A DNA stretch of 64,000 nucleotides from JAMQPK01 sp963761975. Its GTDB lineage: Bacteria > Acidobacteriota > Vicinamibacteria > Vicinamibacterales > JAMQPK01. The translations under genes and the position numbers were made by a program. The DNA lies in assembly GCA_963761975.1 (NCBI GenBank), contig CAVXIR010000007.1, forward strand, positions 310,001 through 374,000, read 5' to 3'. Positions 10,201 to 18,418 of this stretch are shown here, one piece after another (position 1 is the first letter of the stretch; each line of letters begins with the position of its first letter). The notes under the pieces are model-generated. The model made no database searches, had not been told where the DNA came from, and saw only the letters and a program-made list of their open reading frames with translations.

Positions 10201-13200
10201 GGCGATGTAGGCGCCGCTCGCGTAGTTCGGCTGATTGGTCCCTCTGAACAGGTCGTCGAGGTAGGTGAACCCGTCTGCATCGGTGTTGAAGTGGACGTCG
10301 AAGACCGGTCCGATCGGGCCGCCGCCGCCGCCGTTCACAGTGAGCGTGGCGTTCGCGCTCGTGACATTGCCGACTGTGTTCGAGACGACAACGCTGAACA
10401 CGGAGCCGCTGTCGATCACGGCCGTGGGGCTGAGGACGTAGGATGCGCTGGTCGCACCGCTGATGGCGACGCCATTACGGCGCCACTGATAACTGAGCGG
10501 CGCATCGCCAGACGCCGCCACCGAGAACGTGGCCGCGGCAGGTGCAGTCACAGTTGTATTGCCTGGCTGGGTCGTAATCGTCGGCGCTGAGGGCGCCGCG
10601 TTTACCGTCAGCGTTGCAGCGGCGCTCGTGACCGTGCCGAACGCGTTGGTGACGACAACGCTGAACAGTGCGCCGCTGTCTGATAGCGCCGTCGGATTCA
10701 GCACATACGACGCTGCTGTGGCACCGCTAATCGCGACGCCGTTTCGACGCCACTGGTAGCTGAATGGCGTCGTGCCTGAGGCCACGACAGAGAAGGTCGC
10801 CGCTGCCGGCGCCGTGACTGTCACGTTGGCCGGCTGTGTCGTGATGCTGGGCGGCACGTTGACCGTCAGCGTGGCCACCGAGCTCGTGACCGAGCCGGCG
10901 ACGTTCGTGACGACGACGGTGAACTGCGCGCCGTTGTCGGTGCCCGCCGTGGGGTTCAGCACATAGCTCGCGCTGGTCGCGCCGCTAATCGCGACGCCGT
11001 TGCGCCGCCATTGATAGCTGAGTGGTGCCGTGCCAGACGCGACCACGCTGAAGGTGGCCGACGCGGGTGCGGTAACTGTCGTCGACGCAGGCTGTGTCGT
11101 GATGCTCGGCGTCACGTTGACTGTCAACGTGGCGCTGGTACTGGTGACGTTGCCGGCGATGTTGGAGACGACAACCGAAAATTGCGCGCCGTTGTCGCTG
11201 GCGGCTGAAGTCGGATTGAGCACGTACGACGAGCTGATGGCGCCAGAAATCGCGACACCGTTGCGGCGCCACTGGTACGACAAGGGCGCGGTGCCCGATG
11301 CGGTCACCGAGAACGTCGCAGCGTTGGGCTGCGTCACCGTCGCGTTGGCCGGTTGGACGCTGATCGTGGGAGCGACCGCCTGCTCGATGGTGTCGACGTC
11401 CGTGGCGCTGTTGTTACCTGGCACCGGATCGTTGACGCCCGCCGCGCCGACAGTGACCGTGTTGCTGAGTGTCCCTGTCGCGCTCGCCGCGACGGTTCCC
11501 TGGAGCGTGTAGAACGCGCTGTCGCCAGACTCCAGGCTAATCTGATGGTTGATGCTGCCCGATCCGGATGCCGGGCAACTCGATCCCGACGAAGCCGTGC
11601 AGGTCCACGTCACACCCGTCAGCTTGCTCGAAACAGTGTCGACAACCGTTGCCGCTGCAACATTGCTCGGACCGAGATTCGTGACCTGAATGTTGTAAGT
11701 CACCGTCGACAAGCCGCTGTAGACGGTCGTGACCGAATCGGTCTTGGTCACCATCAGGTCGGCTTTGACCGGTCCGTTGCTTGCCAGCGCGGCGACTTCG
11801 GCTGCCGTCAGGGCTCGGTTGTAAATCCGGGCATCGTCCATGTCGCCGCGATAACGGCGGCTTCCGTTGGCTTGTCCGCCAATGCCCACGTTGAGCAGGT
11901 TCGCGGCGATCGCGCCCGGACCTGTGGCCGAGTCTTCTTCGACACCGTTGATGTAGAGACGCATCGTGCTGCCGTTATATGTGGCCGCGACGTGCATCCA
12001 TGTGTTTCCGCTGGTCGGATACGACGTGGTCGAATCGAGCCGGTAGGTATCCCCAAACGACGCCTGGTTGAAATGCACGGACGCTTTGCCGTTCGACAGC
12101 AGTGACAGCGCATAGCCGTCCACGCTACCGAAGGTGGCCCGGCTGATCAGATCCTGATTGGCAAGAAGATTCGGTTTGACCCATGCGGCAAGGCTGAGAC
12201 CGGTCGTTGCGTTCAGACCCATCTGATCGGACACCACTCCGTGAGTGGAGCCGTTGAAATTCATCGCGAACCCGGTTGCGAGAGGCACCCACGCCGGACT
12301 GCCGCTGAACGTGCCGTTGTTTCCCCAGCCCGACGAGTCTTTGAGTTGCGTGCCGCTGCCTTCATCCATCTTCCAGAAGCCGACCTGGCCGGGGTTCGAT
12401 GTGATGAGGAGGCCTGCTGTGCCGCCGTTCGCCGCAAGCACGACGAGGCGTCCGGACCAGCGGTCTCTGGTGCTCGTGGGATCGTTGAGTGAGCCCGACA
12501 TGGCAAGCAGGCCACTGCTGAAATTGATCGGCCACGCAGGGGATTCGTGGAAATAGATGCCGCCCGACCCACTGATGAAAACCTGGAGAGTTTGCTTGTC
12601 CTCGTTCAGCACCACGATTGGCCGCGTGCCGCTGTCGCTGACGTGATAGAGGTCGTCCCAGGTGCCGCCTCCACCTGACTGTGGATGGCGGACGAGCAAG
12701 AAGATCAATGGAACTGAGCTCGACGCATGGCCGGCCTTCACCGCCGCGTACAGCGTGCCGTCGGCAGCCACCGCCAGGTTGATATGATCGTCGCCCATGT
12801 CCTGGTTTGGGTGGAGCGAGAATGCCGGCTGCTCATCCGCGAGCCACGTGTTCGGATCGGTACCGTCGACGTGGGCTCTGAATCCGTATCGCTCGCCCAC
12901 GAAATTCGACCAGAAGACGCCGATCGTATTGTTCGGCAGAGCAGTGACCGCGTCGATTTGGCCGCTGCCAGTGTCGGTCGCCAGATAAACAGGTCCTGCG
13001 AAAGTCGAGTAGGGGAAATCGCTGTAGTACACCTCGACAGTGCTCGAGCTGACCGTTGCGAGCCACATGCGACCGGTCGAGTCCACGTCGATGGTGCCAG
13101 TTTCGCCGACATACACCGAAGTTGGCGTCGGCCGCTGTGACCACAGTTGATATTCCCCGGTTGCGGGGACGTACTCGAGAGAGACCAACTGCGATGAACT

Positions 13201-13566
13201 GGTGCCGGCCACGAGCACATGCGTGACGTTGCCGATGGCTTTCGTGTCGGCTTTTCCTTTGAGCGACGTTATCTGGAACTTCGCCGTCCAGGTATTGTTG
13301 TTTTCAAGCTTGAAGAGCCACGTTCCCGAGGGGGGAGAAAAACTGTTGCTCGGCAGTACGGCCCACCATGTGTGACCGTGAAACCACACTTTCGACTGCG
13401 GTTTTTCGCCGGTCGTATCGGATGTCGGGATAGTCGGAAGTGTCGTCCATGTTTCCTGCGCGTGAACAACCTGAGCTCCCGCCAGCATCAGCGCTAGAGG
13501 AAGCATCCACACGTGGAGGACGAGCAGAAGCCGACCTATCAAAGATTCGCGTCGGGCATGCGGCAT
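3667..13566 (-). CDS. Giant exported Ig-repeat protein
   Basis: This protein has about 3299 residues from ATG 13566, chosen because it directly precedes a classic signal peptide (RRESLIGRLLLVLHVWMLPLALM in two parts, cut after VVHA); a TTG at 13611 is also in frame. The order is: a roughly 380-residue N-terminal region with sialidase-like or beta-propeller features; a LamG/concanavalin-like domain (GFWKMDEGSG to YNRALTAAEVAAL, about nt 11790-12400); a DUF11-type repeat (YNIQVTNLGPSNV); and then 21 Ig-like repeats of about 89 residues (QPANVTV, YQWRRNGV, SDSGAQFSVVVSN). Four copies of a roughly 175-residue domain beginning FDVHFNTDADGF interrupt the Ig repeats, and the last copy forms the C-terminus. 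No anchor or sorting signal is visible at the end (DDVVLTVEQ). It is probably a surface or secreted adhesion or carbohydrate-binding protein; the ligand is unknown. Confidence 0.85.
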   Translation of the reverse strand: MPHARRESLIGRLLLVLHVWMLPLALMLAGAQVVHAQETWTTLPTIPTSDTTGEKPQSKVWFHGHTWWAVLPSNSFSPPSGTWLFKLENNNTWTAKFQITSLKGKADTKAIGNVTHVLVAGTSSSQLVSLEYVPATGEYQLWSQRPTPTSVYVGETGTIDVDSTGRMWLATVSSSTVEVYYSDFPYSTFAGPVYLATDTGSGQIDAVTALPNNTIGVFWSNFVGERYGFRAHVDGTDPNTWLADEQPAFSLHPNQDMGDDHINLAVAADGTLYAAVKAGHASSSVPLIFLLVRHPQSGGGGTWDDLYHVSDSGTRPIVVLNEDKQTLQVFISGSGGIYFHESPAWPINFSSGLLAMSGSLNDPTSTRDRWSGRLVVLAANGGTAGLLITSNPGQVGFWKMDEGSGTQLKDSSGWGNNGTFSGSPAWVPLATGFAMNFNGSTHGVVSDQMGLNATTGLSLAAWVKPNLLANQDLISRATFGSVDGYALSLLSNGKASVHFNQASFGDTYRLDSTTSYPTSGNTWMHVAATYNGSTMRLYINGVEEDSATGPGAIAANLLNVGIGGQANGSRRYRGDMDDARIYNRALTAAEVAALASNGPVKADLMVTKTDSVTTVYSGLSTVTYNIQVTNLGPSNVAAATVVDTVSSKLTGVTWTCTASSGSSCPASGSGSINHQISLESGDSAFYTLQGTVAASATGTLSNTVTVGAAGVNDPVPGNNSATDVDTIEQAVAPTISVQPANATVTQPNAATFSVTASGTAPLSYQWRRNGVAISGAISSSYVLNPTSAASDNGAQFSVVVSNIAGNVTSTSATLTVNVTPSITTQPASTTVTAPASATFSVVASGTAPLSYQWRRNGVAISGATSASYVLNPTAGTDNGAQFTVVVTNVAGSVTSSVATLTVNVPPSITTQPANVTVTAPAAATFSVVASGTTPFSYQWRRNGVAISGATAASYVLNPTALSDSGALFSVVVTNAFGTVTSAAATLTVNAAPSAPTITTQPGNTTVTAPAAATFSVAASGDAPLSYQWRRNGVAISGATSASYVLSPTAVIDSGSVFSVVVSNTVGNVTSANATLTVNGGGGGPIGPVFDVHFNTDADGFTYLDDLFRGTNQPNYASGAYIASGGFTGGALRVQIGGVNSQNVVNMSGGWRRSFTLANPAQLTLSFRHRLTEQPTYETDEFSQTLASLDGVLYGIAPNDYIAQVVGGGPTTTGWQLVQINLGTVAAGTHMLALGGYNNKKSYPDEFVEILIDDLLLTDVVAAPPSITTQPANLTVTAPGAANFSVVATGDAPLSYQWRRYGVNISGATSSSYSLNPTAVSDSGEFSVVVSNASGSVTSATATLTVNPAPVPPSITSQPANVTVTAPAAANFSVAANGDTPMSYQWRRNGVDIGGAINASYTLNPTAVTDNGAQFSVVVSNAAGTVTSAAATLTVNAGSTPPSITTQPANVTVTAPAAANFSVVATGTAPLAYQWRRNGANISGATSASYSLNPTSLADNGAQFDVVVSNGAGTVTSTAATLTVTGGGGAPGPIFDVHFNTNADGFVYADDLFRGTTQPTYASGNYISTGGFTGGALRVVVGGINNSTIVNMSGGWQRSFTLAAPGSVSLSFRYRLTGTVEYESDELSQMLVSLSGVLQGISPNDYVAQLVGGGATTTGWQLVQINFGTLSAGTRVLALGGFNNKKTNVNETTEVLIDDLLLNYTPPAPPSITTQPASLTVTEPGAANFSVVATGDAPLSYQWRRDGVNVSGATSASYALNPTAMVDNGAQYTVVVSNAAGTATSAVATLTVNPAPVPPSITTQPANVTVTVPASAGFSVVAAGDAPLTYQWRRNGVAISGATAASYVLDPTAVSDSGAQFSVVVSNAAGTITSTAATLTALSGGGGEPNTLFDVHFDTDADGFTYLDDLFRGTNQPGYASGNYLASGGFTGGGLRVAIGGINSQNIENMSGGWQRSFTLGAPTSVTISFRYRLTENPTYEEEEFSQALVSVDGILYGIPPNDYLAQVVGGGPTTTGWQLVQINLGTLAAGTHVLAIGGYNNQKTYPDEAVEVVIDDVAVIDSAPVPPTITTQPASATVTEPTAASFSVVASGPAPLSYQWRRNGVDISGATSPTYALTPTAMGDSGAQFTVRVSNGGGNLMSAAATLTVNPAPVPPSITTQPSSVTVTAPGAANFSVVATGDAPLSYQWRRNGVDISGATNTSYALDPSTVSDSGAQFTVRVSNGAGTATSAVATLTVNPAPVPPSITTQPANLTVTAPGAAGFSVVASGDTPMNYQWLRNGADISGATNASYTLNPTAVADSGAQFSVRVSNGAGTVTSTVATLTVNPAPVPPSITTQPANLTVTAPAAAGFSVVATGDAPLSYQWLRNGVDISGATSASYTLNPTAVADSGAQFSVRVSNGAGTVTSTVATLTVNPAPVPPSITTQPANLTVTAPAAAGFSVVATGDAPLSYQWLRNGVDISGATSASYTLNPSAVADSGAQFSVRVSNGAGTVTSTVATLTVNPAPVPPSITTQPANLTVTAPDAAGFSVVATGDAPLSYQWLRNGVDISGATNSTYTLNSTAVEDSGAQFSVRVSNGAGTVTSAVATLTVNATPVAPSITTQPANLTVTAPGSATFSVVATGDAPLSYQWQRNGSAISGATSASYTLDPTAVADSGAQFSVVVSNTVGTITSAAAALTVNPTPVPPSFTTQPTSQTVTAPAAATFSVVVTGDAPMNYQWRRNGSAISGATSASYTLDPTAVADSGAQFDVIVSNAVGSVTSAVATLTVNAAPIPPSITTQPANLTVNAPGAASFSVVATGDAPLSYQWRRNGVDISGATSASYVLNPTAGTDSGATFDVVVSNTVGTATSTVATLTVHVPASITTQPASLTLTAPEAANFSVVASGDAPLSYQWRRNGVDIAGATSSSYTLASTAVEDSGSQFSVVVSNAYGTVTSATATLTVHVAPSITTSPANVTVVAPASATFTVVAAGTAPFNYQWRRNGVAISGATGASYVLNPTAGTDSGSTFDVVVSNAVGTVTSAAATLTVHVAPSITTQPANLTVTSPASATFSVVASGSTLSYQWRRNGVAIDSATSSSYVLNPTAVTDSGATFDVVVSNVAGTVTSTAATLTVQSGGTTTIIDANFNATADGFAYGDDLFRSTVQPNFANGTLLGSGGFTGGAVQVIVGGVSGSNVANMSGGWQRSFTLSSAAPATLTFRYNLTGTNLDSGELAQTLASLDGVLKGGVPPATYIAQVGGSGVTVTTGWQQVQINLGTLSAGNHVLALGTYLTRKTGADETGEIKIDDVVLTVEQ
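5985..6655 (-). repeat. Near-identical 267-bp tandem Ig repeats
   Basis: Within the giant gene, consecutive units with a period of exactly 267 bp (89 codons) are almost identical at nucleotide level. For example, ccgttccggagccactgata recurs at 5921, 6188 and 6455. This suggests recent tandem duplication or gene conversion. Confidence 0.85.
7381..7901 (-). repeat. Repeat domain A, copy 3
   Basis: About 174 residues from FDVHFDTDADGFTYLDDLF to VVIDDVAVIDS, flanked by a GGGG-type linker on its N-terminal side and by Ig repeats 9 and 10. Confidence 0.75.
8455..8977 (-). repeat. Repeat domain A, copy 2
   Basis: About 174 residues from FDVHFNTNADGFVYADDLF to VLIDDLLLNYT, following a GGGGAPG linker and lying between Ig repeats 7 and 8. 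Confidence 0.75.
9785..10305 (-). repeat. Repeat domain A, copy 1
   Basis: About 174 residues from FDVHFNTDADGFTYLDDLF to ILIDDLLLTDV, following a GGGGGPIG linker after Ig repeat 4. Confidence 0.75.
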
Positions 13567-13743
13567 AGTTGACCCACACAGAGACTGCAGAGCGAGCATG
13601 ATCGACGGCAAAGTGCAACTCGTATGCCCTGTGTGGACCGGGTTTTCGTGCGAATAACGGGGGGATCTGGCCGAAAACTCCGTTTTGTTGAGACCTTTTG
13701 TCGGCAGTGCTTATTGGCGGCAGACAATTGGCGCCGCGCACAG

Positions 13744-14577
13744 CTACTCTCTGGTCAGCGAAGGAATGTCGAGCATCGCCTTGTCGATTTTCTTGAGAAT
13801 CGCCTCGATCGGTTCTGCCGTGTCGCGGGTGGTCGAAGGCGGCGCGGCCGCGCTACCAGACCGGCCGGCGACCCTGCGAGGCACGAACGAAATGGGTACG
13901 AGAGCGCCAGAGGGCGCGTTGCGTTCCTCGCGATCGGTTGGATGAGCCTCGGCGACGTGAACTGGCCTCGACTCAGCGTGCACCTGATGCACGTTCGTGT
14001 CGTTGGAAACGGCCGGTTCGGACTCCGTGGTCGCCGCCGCTGTTGAAACCGGCGCGTCCGACATGACCGGTACGGATGGCTCCTGACGAGTGCCGAACTC
14101 GAAACGACTGCGTTCCGCCGTGCGGAGGATCGCCAGCATCTCGGCGACTGTGGAGGCCAGCGTGACCTGAATATTTCCGTGACCATTCTCGATCGGTGCC
14201 AACGGACTTTCGGCTTCCCGAACCATCGCGCTTACCCGCGCCATCGTCTCTTCAGCCTGGGCCTGCGCCCTCGTGAGAATGGCGCGGGCCTCGTCGTTTG
14301 CCTTCTGGAGCGTGTGAGCGACCGTGCCCTCTTCGCGACGGTAGGCCTGCAGCACACCTTCAAGGTCTGCAAGCTGGCGCAGGAGGGACGCGTTCTGCAA
14401 CTGCAGTACGCGGTAGTCGGCGGCGATGCTATCGAGGAGTGCGCGCACTTCACTACGGTCGAAGCCGCGAAGTGTGGTCCGAAAGCTGGTTTGCGAAAGC
14501 TCGGCCACGTTGCGCGTGTCCCACGGCCCCTGCGAGCGGTCGATTCGCCCAAGCGGTGGTAGTGGTCCCTCTGACAT
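13744..14577 (-). CDS. DivIVA domain protein
   Basis: A 277-residue cytoplasmic protein. Residues 31-65 (FRTTLRGFDRSEVRALLDSI) match the DivIVA N-terminal membrane-targeting motif. A coiled coil follows to about residue 120 (RVLQLQNASLLRQLADLEG, then ANDEARAILTRAQAQAEET). The C-terminal half is a low-complexity Ser/Thr/Pro-rich stretch. DivIVA proteins sense membrane curvature and organise polar or septal machinery; the Ala/Glu-rich helix with ANDEA resembles other DivIVA relatives. The start at 14577 is supported by AAGGAGGATCAAT immediately upstream. It stands alone: the neighbour on either side is an exported or outer-membrane protein rather than a cell-division gene. Confidence 0.75.
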   Translation of the reverse strand: MSEGPLPPLGRIDRSQGPWDTRNVAELSQTSFRTTLRGFDRSEVRALLDSIAADYRVLQLQNASLLRQLADLEGVLQAYRREEGTVAHTLQKANDEARAILTRAQAQAEETMARVSAMVREAESPLAPIENGHGNIQVTLASTVAEMLAILRTAERSRFEFGTRQEPSVPVMSDAPVSTAAATTESEPAVSNDTNVHQVHAESRPVHVAEAHPTDREERNAPSGALVPISFVPRRVAGRSGSAAAPPSTTRDTAEPIEAILKKIDKAMLDIPSLTRE

Positions 14578-14781
14578 ATTGATCCTCCTTGCCGGAGCTC
14601 GACCCGTCGGTCATGACGATCTGGGCGGACGTAACCCCAGAGAAGCAAGAACGATCCATGCCAAATCGCTTGCAATTTCGTTAGGGAATTGCGCCTTCGA
14701 GGAGGCGAGGGATGCCTTCCGGGAGACGAAAGTCTGCAAGTCTGCCTGAAGCCCGCTATCAGGGAGACTCTTCAGAATTCG

Positions 14782-14867
14782 CAGATTGGCAGATTGGCAG
14801 ATTGGCAGATGGTGAGATGGGCATTGTCAATCTGCCAATCCACGAATCTACCAATCCGCCAATTCGG
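14782..14867. repeat. Octamer array hairpin (5 + 5 units)
   Basis: Five 8-nt units (cagattgg three times, cagatggt, gagatggg) at 14782-14821 face five complementary 8-nt units (caatctgc, caatccac, gaatctac, caatccgc, caattcgg) at 14828-14867 across a 6-nt loop. It ends 6 nt past the TonB receptor stop, so it could act as its terminator. The rest of the 14578-14872 gap holds no gene. Confidence 0.85.
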
Positions 14868-14872
14868 ACTTC

Positions 14873-17800
14873 TTAGAACTCGATCCTCAGCGTGTACTGG
14901 AGCTGCCGCCCGAAGTACGCATCGGCCTGACGCAGCACCTGGCCGAAGTCAGACGCGCCAATCGTGGTCGAGGGATTCGCCCAGTTCATATCGTTGAGCA
15001 GGTTATAGGCCTCGATGCGGAAGTTCAGCCGCGAAGTACCTCGGAGTGGCACCCGCTTCGCGAGCGCAAGGTCCACGTTCTTGTAGTTCGGCCCCTTCAG
15101 ATTGTCGTACTGCCACGGATTCGTGCGCCGTGTAAACGCCGGCTGTGTGGTGAAGCCGGTGGTGTCGAACCAGAAGTTGCCGACGCCAACTTCTCCAATC
15201 GTTTTCGGTGTTCCAGCCGGCGCAACCATGGTGTTGAAACGCAGGTATTGTCCCGACTCGTAGCGATAGTTTCCGGCGACTTCCCAGTTTCCGAGCGCCG
15301 CGTCGAGAATCTCGGGCATGGTGCTGCCGAAAGCCTTTCCGCGTCCCACGGGCACATTCCACACAACCGAGACGTTCAGCCGATGCCGGGGATCGGGCAC
15401 GTCCGTCCACGTCCACGTCCCGTCGTACTCGTCGACGTTGTCGAAGAACTCCTGGCGCGAGCCGCGCACGTACGCGTAGCCCGCAAGGACGGACATCCCA
15501 TTGAAGAACGGGCGCTGCGCGCGGAGTTCCATGGTGTGATATCGGGCCGCGCGTCCGTTCGTCCAGTCCTGGAACATGTTGAGGTACTGCGGATACGGCC
15601 TCAACAAATCGGCCCGCGACACTGTGGGACGCGACCGGAGCGCACCGGGGAACGTGTCGACCGTGCCGTAGTTGAAGAATGGGTTCGTCACGGCCTGCGA
15701 GAGCTGCGCGCCGTACTTGAAGCTCAGGCGCGGATCCATCATGTTGAGGTTCTTCGTATAGCCGTCGCGGCTGATGAAGTTCATCAGATACGACGCGTCG
15801 AGAATCGTTCGCGCCCACACCTCGCGCTGAAGCGAGAAGCTGAAGCGATCGCTGATCGACGGCCGCTGCTCGTACTCGTCCCAGCGCACGTTGTCGCCGA
15901 GGCCGGTATACGTGCCATAGCGTTTGCCGGTTGTCGGAGTAAGTCCTTGAGGGAACGGGTTCGACAGCGTTGCCTGGGGAACGCCTTGCACGTCGGGAAG
16001 CACCGGCGTCAGCGGGCTGAACGCGCCGAGATCGAGCTGTCCCATCGTCGCGTTCTCGTTGACGAGCATCTGCGGCGTGTAGAACCGCCCGTATCCCACG
16101 CGAACAGCGGTCTGGCGATTGACGCTCCATGCCAGGCCGAGTCTGGGCATGAGTTGCAAGAGCGAGACTTTGGCGTTCCGCGGATTCTGCTCGTCAGTGA
16201 AGTAGTAAGCGCCGTTGAAGAGATGCGCCTTCTGTCCGGCCGACTCCGCCATGATCGCCTTGATGTCGGCGGGAATGCTGGGATCGATCGCCGCCTGCAT
16301 GCCGGGGATCGACTGCGTCAGGTCGACTTCGCGCGGCAGACGGTATTCCGGATCGAACAGTCCGCCTTCATATTCCCATCGCAGACCGAGATTCAGCGTC
16401 AGGTTGTCGCGAATCCGGAAGTCATCCTGCACGTAGAAGGCGTACATCTCGGTGTCGGATGTTTGCATCGGCACGTACTGCGCGCTCGAGAAGTTGGTCG
16501 CGTGGGTCGTGTCAAGGGCGCCGAGCAGGAAGCTTGCCCACGGATGGCCGACCTGTGCCAGGTTTGGGCTCGATGTCGTGTTGGCCGTGGCATTCGCGTT
16601 GACGAAGAAGTTGAAGTAGCGGAACCGCGCCGCCTCTCCGCGCTTGATACGAACTTCGCTGCCGCTCTTGATCGAGTGGTTCTGCAAGTACTTGTTGAAC
16701 CGGGCGTGCAGGCTGTAGCCCTCGGGAATCTGCCACCATGTGCTGCCGACGCCGTAGGTGCCGTAGTTGCCCATGTTGATTTCGGGGAAGTACAGGATCG
16801 GCCGGCCATCCATGTACGGCTGATACCAGCCGTTCGACCAGAGATTGCTGTAATCAGATGGCGCCAGCGCCATGTCGGGATAATCGCGCTTGTCCTCAAC
16901 CTGGTAGTACGCAGCACGAACGTTGATTGCGGTCGACGAGCTCATCGTGTAAACGGTGTCGGCGGCGATGTTCCAGCCGTTGCGTTTGCTGCCCTGCGCT
17001 GGCCGCATCTTGAACGTGTCGGCGCCGCCCGTGAAGTCGGGTTGTATCTGGTCGGTCTGGAATCGGCTGACGCGCGCGAACGTCTTCCACTTATCGTTGA
17101 TGTTCCAGTCGAGCCGTGATGAGTAGTTGAGATACTCGAATTCGAACTCCTGGTTGTACTGGAAATTGTTCAGGCCTGTGAGATTGTCGCCCGGGCTGTT
17201 TGGCGCCCAGAGGCTGCCCATCAGACGTGAAGCCAAGGGGTCCCAACGATTGGCCGGAATCCGATTGCCCGGGAACGGATCGCGGATGATGGTGCGCCCG
17301 TCGGCCGCAAAGCGCGACGTCCATGGGTCGTAGATCACCCGGGGCGACCCGTTGGCGTTGAACGACTGCGAGAAGTCTCCCTGCCGCTCGAGTGCGGTTG
17401 GCATCGTCAGCGTGCGCGGCAGCACTTCGGCGACGCGCGAGGATTCGACGCTGGAGAAGAGGAACACTTTGTTCCGCCGCACCGGCATGCCGAGCGTGCC
17501 GCCGGTCTGGGCGTACGTGTTGTTGCTGTGCTGCCGCGTGACGCGATTGGTGACGGCGTTCCAGTCGGCATTACGTCCAACGAAGTAGCCCGAGCCGTGG
17601 TACGCGTTCGTGCCCGACTTCAGCGACATGCTGATGATGCCGCCGGCGCTGTGGCCAAACTCGGCGTCGATAGCGTTGGTCGAGACGTTGAACTCGGCGA
17701 TCGCGTCCATCGGCGGTGTGTAGGCCACTTTCGGGCCTGCCTCGAGGGGGGTGCCGTCGAGGAGCACGTCGTTTCTCCGGCGCGTGCCGCCCCCGATGTC

Positions 17801-18349
17801 CATGTCATTGCCGGCCCAGTGGTGGTATGGAGAGGTTTCGTTCTTGTTGCCGGCGTTGCGCACGACGGGACTGAGATAGGCGAGCTGAGTCGGGTTCCGG
17901 GTGATATTCGGAATGGACTCGAGCAGGCTCTGGTCGAGCGTCAAATCCTTGCTGCTTGTGTTGAACTGGATGGCGATCGGCTGAGCGTCAACCGTCACCG
18001 TCTCGGCAAGGCCCGCGATCTTCATCGTGACGTCGACGGTGACGTCCCCTCGCGCCTGCACGAGCACGTTTCGCTGCACGACGGTCGCAAAGCCGCTGAG
18101 CTCGGCAGTCAGGGTGTAGGTGCCGGGGTCCACATAGTCGAAAAGATAGCGTCCTTCGGGCCCGCTGACCCGCGTAACGGCGACGCCAGTGGCGTCGTTG
18201 CGCAGGGTAACTTGGGCGCCGGGGACGGCGAGCTGCGTTTCGTCGGTCAGACTTCCCTGGACACGGCCGCGATATTCCTGCCCGAGCACGGGTGTCGCCA
18301 GCAGCAGGGCTGCGGCGAGCGCCGATAACCATCGACACCTCGAGGACAT
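14873..18349 (-). CDS. TonB-dependent receptor, Oar-like
   Basis: A 1158-residue outer-membrane protein. A signal peptide (ALAAALLLATPVLG) is followed by a carboxypeptidase-regulatory-like beta domain at about residues 27-110 (VQGSLTDETQLAVPGAQV to FATVVQRNVLV). Next come a plug-like region (about 120-260, IPNITRNPTQLAYLSP) and a long beta-barrel ending in the aromatic residue F (QLQYTLRIEF), as outer-membrane barrels usually do. Oar-like receptors are expanded in Acidobacteria and are thought to import large substrates or export proteins with TonB energy. No canonical TonB box is obvious. ATG 18349 is preceded by AAGGAGGGGTC, and a good sigma-70 promoter lies upstream. The substrate is unknown, and no transporter or hydrolase partner is adjacent. 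Confidence 0.9.
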   Translation of the reverse strand: MSSRCRWLSALAAALLLATPVLGQEYRGRVQGSLTDETQLAVPGAQVTLRNDATGVAVTRVSGPEGRYLFDYVDPGTYTLTAELSGFATVVQRNVLVQARGDVTVDVTMKIAGLAETVTVDAQPIAIQFNTSSKDLTLDQSLLESIPNITRNPTQLAYLSPVVRNAGNKNETSPYHHWAGNDMDIGGGTRRRNDVLLDGTPLEAGPKVAYTPPMDAIAEFNVSTNAIDAEFGHSAGGIISMSLKSGTNAYHGSGYFVGRNADWNAVTNRVTRQHSNNTYAQTGGTLGMPVRRNKVFLFSSVESSRVAEVLPRTLTMPTALERQGDFSQSFNANGSPRVIYDPWTSRFAADGRTIIRDPFPGNRIPANRWDPLASRLMGSLWAPNSPGDNLTGLNNFQYNQEFEFEYLNYSSRLDWNINDKWKTFARVSRFQTDQIQPDFTGGADTFKMRPAQGSKRNGWNIAADTVYTMSSSTAINVRAAYYQVEDKRDYPDMALAPSDYSNLWSNGWYQPYMDGRPILYFPEINMGNYGTYGVGSTWWQIPEGYSLHARFNKYLQNHSIKSGSEVRIKRGEAARFRYFNFFVNANATANTTSSPNLAQVGHPWASFLLGALDTTHATNFSSAQYVPMQTSDTEMYAFYVQDDFRIRDNLTLNLGLRWEYEGGLFDPEYRLPREVDLTQSIPGMQAAIDPSIPADIKAIMAESAGQKAHLFNGAYYFTDEQNPRNAKVSLLQLMPRLGLAWSVNRQTAVRVGYGRFYTPQMLVNENATMGQLDLGAFSPLTPVLPDVQGVPQATLSNPFPQGLTPTTGKRYGTYTGLGDNVRWDEYEQRPSISDRFSFSLQREVWARTILDASYLMNFISRDGYTKNLNMMDPRLSFKYGAQLSQAVTNPFFNYGTVDTFPGALRSRPTVSRADLLRPYPQYLNMFQDWTNGRAARYHTMELRAQRPFFNGMSVLAGYAYVRGSRQEFFDNVDEYDGTWTWTDVPDPRHRLNVSVVWNVPVGRGKAFGSTMPEILDAALGNWEVAGNYRYESGQYLRFNTMVAPAGTPKTIGEVGVGNFWFDTTGFTTQPAFTRRTNPWQYDNLKGPNYKNVDLALAKRVPLRGTSRLNFRIEAYNLLNDMNWANPSTTIGASDFGQVLRQADAYFGRQLQYTLRIEF

Positions 18350-18389
18350 GACCCCTCCTTACAATATGCGAAATATGCGTGTGCGCGCG

Positions 18390-18418
18390 AAATTACGCCT
18401 GTTGCGGATGCGTGTCAA
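18390..18418 (-). promoter_or_regulatory. Sigma-70-type promoter of the TonB receptor
   Basis: On the minus strand, TTGACA (18418-18413), a 17-nt spacer and TAATTT (18395-18390), giving a leader of about 33 nt before ATG 18349. The leader contains a direct repeat gcatatt/gcatatt just before the Shine-Dalgarno sequence. Confidence 0.6.

Noticed and set aside
4618..10590. Long plus-strand open frames (362, 364 and 544 codons) opposite the giant gene
   Set aside because: They are antisense readings of the Ig repeats, rich in Arg and repeating with the 89-codon period; the minus strand has the signal peptide and clear domains.
15248..17119. 623-codon open frame opposite the TonB receptor
   Set aside because: Arg/His/Val-rich antisense shadow of a GC-rich gene, with no signal or domain.
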